From contig JBCFAY010000010.1 of the NCBI GenBank assembly GCA_038562375.1, positions 1-64,000 of the forward strand: 64,000 nucleotides of DNA, read 5' to 3'. A program made the translations under genes and the position numbers. Under the pieces are notes generated by a model. That model was not told where the DNA came from, searched no databases, and was given only the letters and a program-made list of their open reading frames with translations. Below, one piece after another: positions 1-8,052 of the stretch (positions within the stretch are counted from its first letter, which is position 1; each line of letters opens with the position of its first letter). Source of the stretch: JBCFAY01 sp038562375 (lineage in GTDB: Bacteria; Bacillota; Clostridia; Christensenellales; CAG-138).

Positions 1-215
1 CGATGGCCGTCATCATGGTCGCGGGCAACCAGGCGCGCATGTCCGCCGGAATCCTAAAGGGCCTTCGCACGATGACCGCCAACATCGTCATCGAGATGGG
101 GTACGCGGCGGATCTGCACCGCGAGGCGCTCATCGCGACGGGCGTGGTGCTCTTCGTGTTCATACTGCTGATGAACCTCCTGTTCCTGCTTTTGAAAAAG
201 AGGGTGAGGCAATGA
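1..215 (+). CDS. pstC: Phosphate ABC transporter permease PstC, C-terminal end (cut by window edge)
   Basis: Only the last 70 or so residues are inside the window. They contain the closing part of the permease domain (MVAGNQARMSAG, a variant of the PstC MVAGN motif) and a final membrane segment at roughly residues 45-65 of the visible part. PstC is one of the two membrane subunits of the high-affinity phosphate importer PstSCAB. Its stop codon overlaps the pstA start by 4 nt, so the two are translationally coupled. The true start and pstS lie upstream of the window. Confidence 0.93.
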   Translation, partial: MAVIMVAGNQARMSAGILKGLRTMTANIVIEMGYAADLHREALIATGVVLFVFILLMNLLFLLLKKRVRQ

Positions 216-1126
216 GGGAGGTTTTGACCTCGGCGCGCCGCAGACTCGTTGCTTTTGTCCGCGCTTTTGTTCGCTTCGTCAAGCGGTTCGAGGCCGTTAT
301 CAGCGCTTTCTTCCTTCGAAACGTTACGCGGCTTGCGGCGATAATTACCGCCTGCGTACTCCTCTTTTTGGTCGGGTACATCCTCGTCAAGGGCGTGCCC
401 CATCTGAGCTGGGATTTGTTCGCGTGGGAGTACAACTCGGTCAACGTATCCCTGATGCCCGCGCTGATCAATACGATCGTCATGACGCTGCTCTCGCTGC
501 TGATCGCGGTGCCGCTCGGGATATTCGGCGCGATCTACCTCGTCGAGTATACCGGGAGGGGCAGCCGCTTCGTGGGGCTTGTGCGCATCACGGCGGAAAC
601 GCTCGCGGGGATCCCGTCGATCGTATACGGCCTGTTCGGGCTGCTGTTCTTCGTGACGGCGCTCGGGTGGGGCCTTTCGCTGATCGCGGGCGCGTGCACG
701 CTCTCGATCATGATACTGCCGCTGATCCTGAGGACGACCGAGGAGGCGCTCAAGTCCGTGCCCGACGCGTACCGCGAGGGCAGCTTCGGCCTGGGCGCGG
801 GGCGGCTTAGGACCGTGTTCCGCATCGTGCTCCCGAGCGCGGTGCCGGGTATCCTCGCGGGAGTGATACTCGCCGTCGGGAGGATCGTCGGCGAGTCCGC
901 GGCGCTTATCTACACGGCCGGAACCGTGACGCAGGCGCCCGACAGCCTGCTCGATTCGACGCGGACGCTCGCGGTGCATATGTACAATATTTCGAGCGAG
1001 GGCCTGCATATCGACAAGACCTACGCGACGGCGGTGGTGCTGCTCGCGATCGTGGTGGGCGTCAACGCTCTGTCCTCCTATATCGCCCGGAAGGTAACGA
1101 AAGGAAACGGCAATGGCCAAGATTGA
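212..1126 (+). CDS. pstA: Phosphate ABC transporter permease PstA
   Basis: This 304-residue protein is the second membrane subunit of the phosphate importer. After a basic N-terminal tail (residues 1-40) come about six hydrophobic segments. The binding-protein-dependent permease signature is visible around residues 185-215 (EALKSVPDAYREGSFGLGAG), the coupling loop that contacts PstB. It overlaps pstC by 4 nt and pstB by 14 nt, typical of a tightly coupled pst operon. Length is normal for PstA. In this operon type, expression normally responds to phosphate through PhoB/PhoR, encoded just downstream. Confidence 0.96.
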   Translation: MREVLTSARRRLVAFVRAFVRFVKRFEAVISAFFLRNVTRLAAIITACVLLFLVGYILVKGVPHLSWDLFAWEYNSVNVSLMPALINTIVMTLLSLLIAVPLGIFGAIYLVEYTGRGSRFVGLVRITAETLAGIPSIVYGLFGLLFFVTALGWGLSLIAGACTLSIMILPLILRTTEEALKSVPDAYREGSFGLGAGRLRTVFRIVLPSAVPGILAGVILAVGRIVGESAALIYTAGTVTQAPDSLLDSTRTLAVHMYNISSEGLHIDKTYATAVVLLAIVVGVNALSSYIARKVTKGNGNGQD

Positions 1127-1862
1127 TATTTTGAACCTGAATTTATATTACGGCTCCTTTCAGGCGCTCAAGGACGTGAACCTTCGGATCGAGCCCAACG
1201 AGATCACGGCGTTCATCGGGCCGTCGGGCTGCGGGAAATCCACGATGATCAAGACCCTCAACCGGATGAACGACCTGATAGAGGGCTGCAAGGTCACGGG
1301 ACAGGTGCTCTTGGACGGGCAGGACATCTACCGCGACATGGACCCGAGCCTGCTTCGAAAGCGCGTGGGCATGGTGTTCCAAAAGCCCAATCCGTTCCCG
1401 ATGAGCATCTACGACAACGTCGCCTACGGGCCGCGCACGCACGGCGTGCGCTCCAGGGTGAAGCTCGACGAGATCGTGGAAAAATCCCTCCGGGACGCCG
1501 CGATCTTCGACGAGCTCAAGGATCGCCTGAAGAAGAACGCACTTTCGCTCTCGGGCGGGCAGCAGCAGCGCCTGTGCATCGCGCGCGCGCTCGCTGTCGA
1601 GCCCGAGGTGCTTTTGATGGATGAGCCGACGTCCGCGCTCGATCCGATCTCCACCTCCAAGATCGAGGATCTTGCGGTGGCGCTCAAGGATCTTTATACT
1701 GTAATCATCGTAACGCACAACATGCAGCAGGCGGCGCGCATCTCCGACAAGACGGCGTTTTTCCTCCTCGGCGAGATCATCGAAAGCGGACCCACGGAAC
1801 GACTGTTCTCAATTCCCGCCGACAAACGGACGGAGGATTATATTACAGGGAGGTTCGGATGA
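1113..1862 (+). CDS. pstB: Phosphate ABC transporter ATPase PstB
   Basis: The 249-residue cytoplasmic ATPase energises phosphate import. Walker A is GPSGCGKST near residues 32-40, the ABC signature is LSGGQQQR near residue 147, and Walker B is LLMDEPTSALDP just after it, followed by the switch histidine in THNM. Length and motifs are canonical for PstB. The start lies inside the end of pstA and the stop overlaps the start of phoU by 4 nt, so the whole pst-pho set reads as one transcript. Confidence 0.97.
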   Translation: MAKIDILNLNLYYGSFQALKDVNLRIEPNEITAFIGPSGCGKSTMIKTLNRMNDLIEGCKVTGQVLLDGQDIYRDMDPSLLRKRVGMVFQKPNPFPMSIYDNVAYGPRTHGVRSRVKLDEIVEKSLRDAAIFDELKDRLKKNALSLSGGQQQRLCIARALAVEPEVLLMDEPTSALDPISTSKIEDLAVALKDLYTVIIVTHNMQQAARISDKTAFFLLGEIIESGPTERLFSIPADKRTEDYITGRFG

Positions 1863-2518
1863 TGAGAAGCCGGTTCGACGAACAACTCACGCTTTTAAAC
1901 AACGAGCTTTTGAGCATGGGCGCGCTGATCGAGCACGCAATCGAGAGCGCGTCGGACGCGCTGGTGCAGCAGGACATCGAGCAGGCGCGCCGGGCGATTG
2001 CGTTCGACCGCGAGGTCGACGAAAAGGAGCGCGAGATCGAGGGCATGTGCTTAAAGCTCCTCTTGCAGCAGCAGCCCGTGGCGCGGGATCTGCGCACGAT
2101 CTCCGCCGCGCTCAAGATGATCACGGACATGGAGCGCATCGGCGACCAGGCGGCGGACATCTCCGAGATCGTCATCATGCTCGGCGAAACGCCGCTATTG
2201 AACAGCATCGAGCATCTGCCGCAGATGGCGGCGGCCACGATCCGCATGGTAACGGCCGCCGTGGACGCGTTTGTCAAGCGCGATCTCGCCCTGGCGCGCA
2301 AGGTCGTCGATATGGACGATATCGTCGACGATCTTTTCGACGTGGTCAAGAACGAGCTGATCGATTCGATCCATTCGGACCGCGGCAACGGCGAGCAGGC
2401 GATCGATCTTCTGATGATCGCCAAATACTTCGAGCGCATCGGCGACCATGCCGAGAATATCGCCGAGTGGGTGGAATACTCCATCACGGGGATCCATAAA
2501 GGGGATGTATCGATTTGA
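1859..2518 (+). CDS. phoU: Phosphate transport system regulator PhoU
   Basis: The 219-residue all-helical protein has the two tandem PhoU repeats, each with an acidic metal-binding face (E-RIGDQAADI near residue 85 and ERIGDHAENI near residue 190). PhoU links Pst transporter activity to PhoR signalling and keeps the Pho regulon off when phosphate is plentiful. It overlaps pstB upstream. Its TGA stop overlaps the TTG start of the response-regulator gene, so regulator translation probably depends on ribosomes finishing phoU. Confidence 0.95.
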   Translation: MMRSRFDEQLTLLNNELLSMGALIEHAIESASDALVQQDIEQARRAIAFDREVDEKEREIEGMCLKLLLQQQPVARDLRTISAALKMITDMERIGDQAADISEIVIMLGETPLLNSIEHLPQMAAATIRMVTAAVDAFVKRDLALARKVVDMDDIVDDLFDVVKNELIDSIHSDRGNGEQAIDLLMIAKYFERIGDHAENIAEWVEYSITGIHKGDVSI

Positions 2519-3192
2519 TCTATCATGTCGAGGACGATCGGAATATCCGGGACCTGGTGCTCTACACGCTCGAGCGCGCGGGCTTTGAATGCCGCGGCTT
2601 CGCCTCCGGGCAGGAATTTTTCAAAGCCTGCCGCGAGCGGCTCCCCGAGCTTGTGCTTCTGGACGTGATGCTCCCCGGCGAGGACGGGATATCGATCCTC
2701 CGGCGCATCCGCGCGAGCAAGGAAACCAAGCGGCTTCCCGTGATGCTCATCACCGCCAAGGGCGCGGAGTACGACAAGGTGATCGGCCTCGACTCGGGCG
2801 CGGACGATTATATGGCAAAGCCCTTCGGCATGATGGAGATGCTCTCGCGCGTGCGCGCGCTGCTTCGAAGGAGCGCTCCCGTAGAGGAGCAGGAATCGCT
2901 CCGCTCGGGCGCGCTCGAAGTAAACTTAAAAAAGCGCGTCGTAGCGGTAAACGGCGAGCCGGTAACGCTTACGTTCAAGGAATTCGAGCTCTTAAAGCTC
3001 CTGATGGAGAACCCCGGCATCGTGTTCGGCCGCGAGCGGCTTTTGGAGGTGGTCTGGGGCTATGATTACGACGGCGGGACGAGGACCGTGGACGTGCACG
3101 TGAGGACGCTCCGGCAAAAGCTCGGGGCCGCGGGCAAGAGCATCGAAACGGTGCGCGGCGTCGGCTACCGGTTTGGGGAAGGATCGGCATAA
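2515..3192 (+). CDS. phoB: Phosphate-regulon response regulator (OmpR/PhoB family)
   Basis: The 225-residue protein has an N-terminal receiver domain (acidic pair around residues 6-8, phospho-acceptor Asp50 in LVLLDVMLPG, switch Thr80, Lys102 in MAKPF) and a C-terminal winged-helix OmpR-type domain (about residues 125-222, ending VRGVGYRFG). The start codon is TTG inside the phoU stop (TTGA), so the usual Met-Lys beginning is missing and the protein begins directly at the first beta strand. It sits between phoU and the sensor kinase gene, which supports a PhoB/PhoP role in phosphate starvation. Bacillota annotations often call this phoP. Confidence 0.93.
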   Translation: MIYHVEDDRNIRDLVLYTLERAGFECRGFASGQEFFKACRERLPELVLLDVMLPGEDGISILRRIRASKETKRLPVMLITAKGAEYDKVIGLDSGADDYMAKPFGMMEMLSRVRALLRRSAPVEEQESLRSGALEVNLKKRVVAVNGEPVTLTFKEFELLKLLMENPGIVFGRERLLEVVWGYDYDGGTRTVDVHVRTLRQKLGAAGKSIETVRGVGYRFGEGSA

Positions 3193-3195
3193 GCG

Positions 3196-4869
3196 ATGAC
3201 GAAGAGGATTTTTCGGCGGATCTTCCTTAACGCGATCCTCGCCGCGGCGGTATCGCTCGCGCTGATCGTAGGCGTGCTCTACGGCGTGTTCGACGGGCGC
3301 GCCAAGGCGGAGCTGACAAAGGAGGCGGCGTCGATCGCCGCCGCGATCGACCGCATCGGCGACGACGGGGAATTCCTCGCGGCGCTGAGCTCCGTCGGCA
3401 CGCGCATGACGCTCATCGCCACGGACGGAACGGTGCTTTACGACAGCGCCGCCGACGCGGGAACCATGGAAAACCATCTGGACCGGCCGGAGGTCCAGGC
3501 CGCGCTCCGGTCGGGCTCGGGCGAGAGCAGCCGGTATTCGGATACGCTCAACGAAAAAATACTCTATCACGCCGTGCGTTTAAAGGACGGCAGCATCCTG
3601 CGCGTCGCGACCGAGCAGCGCAGCATCCTGGGCCTTCTTTACGGCCTCGTTCCGGTGTTCCTGCTCATACTCGCGCTCGCCGCCCTCGGGTCCGCGCTGC
3701 TCGCGCGGCGCATGGCAAAGGGCATCGTGCGGCCGATCAACAAGCTCAATCTCGACGATCCCTCCGCGAACGACGTTTACGACGAGCTCGCGCCGCTCCT
3801 GCTGCGCCTTACGCGGCAGCAGCAGCGCATCCGGGATCAGATCGAGGAGCTTTCGCGCAAGCAGGGCGAATTCTACGCGGTGACCGAGAACATGCGCGAA
3901 GGGCTGATGGTCCTGGACGGGAACCTCAGGCTCCTGTTCATCAACAAGAGCGCCTGCGATCTCTTCGGCAAGGGCTACGACGAGTGCATCGGCAAGCATA
4001 TCCTCTTCATCAGCCGCAGCGACGAGCTGCAGCGGGTTGCGCAAAAGGCGCGGGAAGGCGGCTCCGCCTCCGCCGTCACGGGCCTGAGCGGCCGCAGCTA
4101 TCAGCTCATGGCGAGCCCCGTCGTCGAAGGGGAGCGCGTCCGGGGCGTCGTGCTCCTGACCCTCGACGTGACGGAAAAGCAGAACGCCGAGCAGCTCCGG
4201 CGCGAGTTCACCGCGAACGTCTCCCACGAGCTCAAGACGCCGCTCACGTCGATCCGCGGCTATGCGGAGCTCATCCGTGAAGGCGTCGTGCGACCCGAGG
4301 ACGCGGCGGGCTTCGGCAGGCGGATCTACGAGGAGGCGGACCGGATGATCGCGCTGGTGGAGGATATCATGAAGCTCTCCCGGCTCGACGAGGGGACGTT
4401 GCACAGGGAACGCGAGGAAGTCGATCTGCGGGCGCTCGCCGAGGCGGTGTGCGAACGCTTCGGCCCGCTCGCCCGCAAGTACAACGTATCCCTTCGCCTG
4501 TTGCCCGGCGGGCCCGCGATTGTTCGGGGCATCCGCGCGACGCTCGAGGACATCGTCGCAAACCTCGTGCAGAACGCCGTCGTGTACAACAAAAACCCCG
4601 GCAGCGTCGATGTGACGCTTTCCGGGGACGAGGAAACCGTGGAGCTTGTGGTGACGGATACCGGGATCGGCATCCCGCCGGGGCTGGAGGAAAAGGTATT
4701 CGAGCGCTTCTTCCGCGCGGACGCGAGCCGCTTCAAGGAGACGGGCGGCACGGGCCTGGGCCTTTCCATCGTCAAGCGCGGCGCGATGGCGCACGGCGCG
4801 GAGGTGTCGCTGCGGCCGAGGCAGGGCGGAGGCACGATCGCGAAGGTGGTTTTCCCAAAAAGAGGATAA
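3196..4869 (+). CDS. phoR: Phosphate-regulon sensor histidine kinase PhoR
   Basis: The 557-residue membrane kinase has TM1 at about residues 8-28, an extracytoplasmic sensor loop, TM2 at about 152-170, then a short linker and a PAS domain (about 225-330). The HisKA domain carries His344 in SHELKTP. The HATPase domain shows the N box (NLVQNAVVYN), G1 (DTGIGIP) and G2 (GTGLGLS). It starts 3 nt after the response-regulator gene. The PAS domain between HAMP-like linker and kinase core is typical of Gram-positive PhoR. Its 3' end is overlapped on the other strand by a lipoprotein-like start. Confidence 0.94.
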   Translation: MTKRIFRRIFLNAILAAAVSLALIVGVLYGVFDGRAKAELTKEAASIAAAIDRIGDDGEFLAALSSVGTRMTLIATDGTVLYDSAADAGTMENHLDRPEVQAALRSGSGESSRYSDTLNEKILYHAVRLKDGSILRVATEQRSILGLLYGLVPVFLLILALAALGSALLARRMAKGIVRPINKLNLDDPSANDVYDELAPLLLRLTRQQQRIRDQIEELSRKQGEFYAVTENMREGLMVLDGNLRLLFINKSACDLFGKGYDECIGKHILFISRSDELQRVAQKAREGGSASAVTGLSGRSYQLMASPVVEGERVRGVVLLTLDVTEKQNAEQLRREFTANVSHELKTPLTSIRGYAELIREGVVRPEDAAGFGRRIYEEADRMIALVEDIMKLSRLDEGTLHREREEVDLRALAEAVCERFGPLARKYNVSLRLLPGGPAIVRGIRATLEDIVANLVQNAVVYNKNPGSVDVTLSGDEETVELVVTDTGIGIPPGLEEKVFERFFRADASRFKETGGTGLGLSIVKRGAMAHGAEVSLRPRQGGGTIAKVVFPKRG

Positions 4870-4961
4870 GGCCCGGCGCTGTTTCGGCGGCCTTTCGCCG
4901 AGCAAGCGCATAATCCAAACAGCAGCAGCGCGCAAAGAGCGCCGCCGATCAATCTTTTCAC
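4854..4961 (-). pseudogene. Lipoprotein signal-peptide stub running antisense into phoR
   Basis: On the minus strand an AAAGGGG Shine-Dalgarno lies 9 nt before a GTG start. It is followed by a well-formed lipoprotein signal: basic KR, a hydrophobic stretch (LIGGALCALLLFGL) and a lipobox-like LCAC. After about 35 residues the frame simply continues antisense through the phoR coding region, which gives a composition unlike a real exported protein. I read this as the 5' remnant of a lipoprotein gene whose body was deleted when the phoR end was joined here. A genuine 30-40 residue lipopeptide is possible but less likely. Confidence 0.4.
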
Positions 4962-4995
4962 GCGTTTATTCCCCTTTGACGCGTCTGGGTCCATC

Positions 4996-5030
4996 AAAAA
5001 AAAGGGACGCCGCAAATCCCTTGCGACGGC
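4996..5030 (-). terminator. Intrinsic terminator of the DUF3343 gene
   Basis: Read on the minus strand, an 8-bp stem (CCGTCGCAA with TTGCGGCG, loop GGGAT) is followed by TCC and a run of eight T residues. It lies just downstream of the DUF3343 stop codon. Confidence 0.7.
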
Positions 5031-5056
5031 ATTCCTTTCAAAGAGGCGTTTTTCGC

Positions 5057-5323
5057 TCACCTTACCCGCGAAACGCCGAGCCCGTCCGCCTCCTCGACCT
5101 TGTAGAGCGCGGCCGCGCCATCGGGGAGAACCCCCTGGTTGAGAAGGTCGCACAGCGCCGGGTAATCGGCGATTTCAACGCGCAGGGAAATGCCGCAGCT
5201 CTTTGAAACCTCGCGGAGCGTCGGCATCACGCACACGGGGATGCGCTTGCTCAGGCGGCTCTGCGCATAGAGCGCCTGATGCGTCGAATCGAACGAGAGC
5301 ATGTAATAGGTTTGGTTCCTCAT
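5057..5323 (-). CDS. DUF3343 family protein (putative Se/S carrier-like)
   Basis: This 88-residue protein matches the DUF3343 pattern: an N-terminal strand with a hydrophobic residue-rich start (TYYMLSF), a central VCVMPTLREVSKSCGISLR containing the conserved Ser-Cys-Gly, and a short C-terminal domain. The family is found beside yedF and other selenium-trait genes and is thought to carry persulfide or selenium; that role is inferred from context. It is divergent from yedF with about 100 bp between. There is no Shine-Dalgarno sequence, and a TATACT -10 sits 6 nt before the ATG, so its mRNA is probably leaderless. Confidence 0.85.
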   Translation of the reverse strand: MRNQTYYMLSFDSTHQALYAQSRLSKRIPVCVMPTLREVSKSCGISLRVEIADYPALCDLLNQGVLPDGAAALYKVEEADGLGVSRVR

Positions 5324-5329
5324 GGCCAG

Positions 5330-5358
5330 AGTATAGCAGTTCCTTGGCCGCGGGGCAA
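5330..5358 (-). promoter_or_regulatory. Promoter of the DUF3343 gene, placed for a leaderless transcript
   Basis: On the minus strand: -35 TTGCCC, a 17-bp spacer, -10 TATACT, then 6 nt (CTGGCC) to the ATG. A normal start site 7 nt after the -10 is the A of the start codon. Confidence 0.65.
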
Positions 5359-5365
5359 CCCGGCA

Positions 5366-5394
5366 TTGACAAATCCCCCTATTTCCGATATATT
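5366..5394 (+). promoter_or_regulatory. Promoter of yedF
   Basis: A perfect TTGACA -35 box is followed by a 17-bp spacer and TATATT -10. A GGAGGGG ribosome site precedes the yedF ATG, so unlike its divergent neighbour this transcript has an ordinary leader. Confidence 0.75.
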
Positions 5395-5422
5395 TTACGC
5401 AGAATAATGTGGAGGGGAAAGT

Positions 5423-6028
5423 ATGGCTACTCGGATTGACGCGATCGGCAAGGCGTGCCCATTACCGGTGATTATGGCTAAGAAGGCGATCGACGAGGGG
5501 CAGAGCGAAATCGTCGTTGCGGTGGACAACGCGATCGCGGTGGAGAACCTCAAGCGGCTTGCGGCGAGCCGGGGGCTTTCGGTATCGGTTGAAGGAAGCG
5601 AAAACCGCTTTGAGGTATCGCTGGCGGGAGATGCCGCAACCGCCGTTGCGAATGCTGCATGCAACGTTGCCGATGCGGCTGTCTCGGCCTGCGGGTATGC
5701 CGTGTTCATCGGCAAGGACTTTGTAGGCGACGGCGACCGCACGCTGGGCGCGAACCTGATGAAGATGCTGCTGTACACGCTCTCTCAGAGCGCGGAGCCG
5801 CCCTCGAGCCTGCTTTTCATGAACGCGGGCGTACAGCTTCCCACGTCCGGGGAACAGCAGGTGATCGACAGCATTAAGGCGCTTGAAGAAAAGGGTACCG
5901 AGGTGCTGGTATGCGGCGCGTGCCTGAACTTCTTCGGCATTGCCGATCAGCTCAAGGCCGGCACGGTGAGCAACATGTACGAGATTCTGCTGCGCATGCA
6001 GACCGCCGCGAAGGTCATTACGGTCTGA
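5423..6028 (+). CDS. yedF: Sulfurtransferase-like selenium metabolism protein YedF
   Basis: The 201-residue protein joins an N-terminal TusA/SirA domain (residues 1-70, with the CPLPVI motif that includes the sulfur-relay Cys) to a C-terminal DsrE-like domain (about residues 95-200, containing the VCGACLNFFG cysteine motif). This architecture defines the YedF family associated with selenium use in Clostridia. It would accept sulfur or selenium as a persulfide/perselenide and pass it on. The divergent DUF3343 gene supports the assignment. A purine/Se-hydroxylase cluster 29 kb away would be a plausible consumer. Confidence 0.9.
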   Translation: MATRIDAIGKACPLPVIMAKKAIDEGQSEIVVAVDNAIAVENLKRLAASRGLSVSVEGSENRFEVSLAGDAATAVANAACNVADAAVSACGYAVFIGKDFVGDGDRTLGANLMKMLLYTLSQSAEPPSSLLFMNAGVQLPTSGEQQVIDSIKALEEKGTEVLVCGACLNFFGIADQLKAGTVSNMYEILLRMQTAAKVITV

Positions 6029-6086
6029 ACGGGGGCGGCCGGGCTTGAAGCACCACGTCCGATTCCCTTTTGGGGACTGAGCGACA

Positions 6087-6165
6087 CAAAACGGCGGCCC
6101 CGCCTATGGCGGGCCGTCGTTCCCATTGTAAACAAGCGCCCACCGGATATCTGTCCGAAGGGCGC
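6087..6165 (-). terminator. Hairpins between yedF and ldh (terminator of ldh)
   Basis: On the minus strand a GC-rich hairpin (AACGACGGCCCG pairing with CGGGGCCGCCGTT, one mismatch) is followed by TTTTGTGT at about 6087-6121. A second hairpin at 6136-6165 (GCGCCC/GGGCGC enclosing CGGA/TCCG) lies closer to the ldh stop. Convergent yedF may use the same structures. Confidence 0.6.
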
Positions 6166-6197
6166 GTTTCGCAGCGTGCTGTTGGGAAAGCTCGGCG

Positions 6198-7151
6198 TCA
6201 GTTCGTCTGAGCCTTGTTCAGGAAGTCCTTCATTTTCGCCGTGCATTTTGCGAGGTCGTCGAGCTCGGTATTCGTCATCTTCACGTCCAGGATCTGCTCG
6301 ACGCCGTTGCGGTTGACGACGGACGGCAGGCTCAGCGCGACGTCGTTGATGCCGTATTTCCCGTCGATGATCGTCGAAACGGTCTTGACCGTGTTCTGGT
6401 TTTTCAGGATCGTCTGGCAGATATTGGCGGTGACGGCGGCGATGGCAAAGTGCGTCGCGCCCTTGAACTTTATGACGTCCGCGCCGCTTGATTTGACCTC
6501 GGCGATCAGGTCGACCTTCTCCTGCTCGGAAAGCGGGGCGAGGCCGCGCGCCTTGAAGGCGTCGTCGACCAGCTGACCGGCAACGTTGGTGCACGACCAC
6601 AGCGGCAGCATCGCGTCGCCGTGCTCGCCCGCCATATAGCCGTGTACGTTGCGGATGTCGACGTTGAGGCGCTCGCTCAGGAGCGTGCGGAAGCGCGCGC
6701 TGTCGAGCGCGGTGCCCGTGCCCATCACGCGGCCGATCGGCAGATCGGTCTGGCGCTGGATGATGTAGGTGAGCACGTCGACCGGGTTGGATACCACGAG
6801 GAACACGCCCTGGGTATAGTATTTCATCACGTTTTTCGTGATGTCGATCGCGATCGGGATATTGCGCTTGGCGAGGTCCAGGCGCGTTTCGCCGGGCTTG
6901 CGGTTCAGGCCCGCGGTCATGATGATGATGTCGGCGTTGGCGCAGTCTGAATAATCGCCGACGCGTACATTCATCTGTCCCATATGGCATAAACCGTGGC
7001 TGATATCCATCGCTTCACCGATGGCTTTTTCCCGGTTGACGTCGATCAGTACGAGATCCTGCACGAGCTGTAGCGTAGCGATGGTATATGCCGTGCTGGC
7101 GCCGACAAAACCCGCGCCGATGATTGCGATTTTTGATTTATGTCTTTCCAT
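6198..7151 (-). CDS. ldh: L-lactate/malate dehydrogenase family protein (specificity residue is malate-type)
   Basis: A 317-residue NAD-dependent 2-hydroxyacid dehydrogenase of the LDH/MDH superfamily. The Rossmann motif is GAGFVGAS near residue 13. The active-site His177 is in GEHGDA, with Arg90 in PGETR and Arg153 in the substrate-binding helix. Overall it looks like bacterial LDH, but the loop reads NRKPGETR where LDHs normally have NQKPGETR. In the LDH literature Gln-to-Arg at this site (position 102 in LDH numbering) shifts preference from pyruvate to oxaloacetate. Start chosen at the ATG 6 nt after GGAGG; a TTG lies 6 nt upstream. Confidence 0.85.
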   Translation of the reverse strand: MERHKSKIAIIGAGFVGASTAYTIATLQLVQDLVLIDVNREKAIGEAMDISHGLCHMGQMNVRVGDYSDCANADIIIMTAGLNRKPGETRLDLAKRNIPIAIDITKNVMKYYTQGVFLVVSNPVDVLTYIIQRQTDLPIGRVMGTGTALDSARFRTLLSERLNVDIRNVHGYMAGEHGDAMLPLWSCTNVAGQLVDDAFKARGLAPLSEQEKVDLIAEVKSSGADVIKFKGATHFAIAAVTANICQTILKNQNTVKTVSTIIDGKYGINDVALSLPSVVNRNGVEQILDVKMTNTELDDLAKCTAKMKDFLNKAQTN

Positions 7152-7221
7152 TGGCAACCTCCAATAAGTTCGTCATTTATTATCTTTCAGAGAACATAAT
7201 ATAAAACATTAACGATAATAT

Positions 7222-7251
7222 TTCATAGCAACCAAGCTGGATATTTGTCAA
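7222..7251 (-). promoter_or_regulatory. Promoter of ldh
   Basis: On the minus strand a perfect TTGACA is followed by an 18-bp spacer and TATGAA. Just upstream (7265-7300) an inverted repeat (TTTGCAAAATGCAA with TTGCATTTTTGCA) could be a regulator site. Confidence 0.6.
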
Positions 7252-7334
7252 GTATAACACAATGTTTGCAAAATGCAATACCGGGCCCTTGCATTTTTGC
7301 ATTAGAAATTATAATGATCCGCGCTTTGAAAAGG

Positions 7335-7363
7335 TAAAAACAGGGAGCCGGAACCCGGCTCCC
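7335..7363 (-). terminator. Terminator downstream of the niacin-type transporter gene
   Basis: A perfect 9-bp stem GGGAGCCGG/CCGGCTCCC with a 3-nt loop is followed on the minus strand by TGTTTTT. Confidence 0.75.
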
Positions 7364-7417
7364 GAATACTGCTTTTTTTGGCGCGCGTTGCAGGTTTTTT
7401 TTCAGGACGCTGCAGCG

Positions 7418-7966
7418 TTACAGCGGTTTGATCGTTTTCTTCAGCGGCCGCCATATGATCTGGGCGATCGCGAAATCGACCATGCTGTGCACAAGGCTGC
7501 CCACCCCGACCAAAAGCACAACGGAGAGCAGATACCCCTTGGAATAAAACCCCGGCGCCATCAGATTGTTCAAATAAAACGGCGTGACGGCGATGACCTC
7601 GCAAAGCCCGTGCAGCACGCCGATGCCGAAGGAGAACAGCTGCGAGGATTTCAGAGAATCGAGGATGCCGGGGCGCTTTTTGAGGATAAACGCGCCGACG
7701 ACGGCGAATACCACATGCGTCGCGGCGCGCGCGACGATCACGATCGGGAACCCGCCCAGGAAAAAGCCGACGGTCGTTCCGATCGCCACGATCGCGGCGA
7801 TGGAGGGCGAAATAAACATCGCGATGAAGATCGCCACATGGCTTGCGAGCGTGAAGGACGCGGGCTCGAGCAGGATCTTGATCGGCGAGAACATCGGGAT
7901 CACGATGCCGACAGCGCACAGCAGGCCGGCGATTGCGAGGCGCAGAACCTTGGTTTTTGAGTTCAT
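7418..7966 (-). CDS. ECF transporter S component, probably niacin-type (NiaX-like)
   Basis: The 182-residue integral membrane protein has about six hydrophobic segments. An early stretch, GIVIPMFSPIKILLEPASFTL (about residues 15-36), resembles the conserved N-terminal region of NiaX-type substrate-capturing subunits of energy-coupling-factor transporters. It would bind the vitamin and dock on a shared EcfAAT module encoded elsewhere. The start is the ATG preceded by AAGGGG; the longer open frame upstream has no ribosome site and covers the promoter. Substrate assignment is by resemblance only. Confidence 0.72.
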   Translation of the reverse strand: MNSKTKVLRLAIAGLLCAVGIVIPMFSPIKILLEPASFTLASHVAIFIAMFISPSIAAIVAIGTTVGFFLGGFPIVIVARAATHVVFAVVGAFILKKRPGILDSLKSSQLFSFGIGVLHGLCEVIAVTPFYLNNLMAPGFYSKGYLLSVVLLVGVGSLVHSMVDFAIAQIIWRPLKKTIKPL

Positions 7967-8024
7967 ATTGACCCCTTTCATTGCGGGCATCCCGTAAAAC
8001 GCCTGAAAAAGAAAATAATATATA

Positions 8025-8052
8025 ATTTTATCGAATATTTCGAAATTGTCAA
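8025..8052 (-). promoter_or_regulatory. Promoter with internal operator-like palindrome upstream of the NiaX-like gene
   Basis: On the minus strand: TTGACA, a 16-bp spacer, TAAAAT. The spacer (8031-8043) holds the inverted repeat TCGAA-N3-TTCGA exactly between the two boxes, where a bound repressor would block RNA polymerase. Confidence 0.6.
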
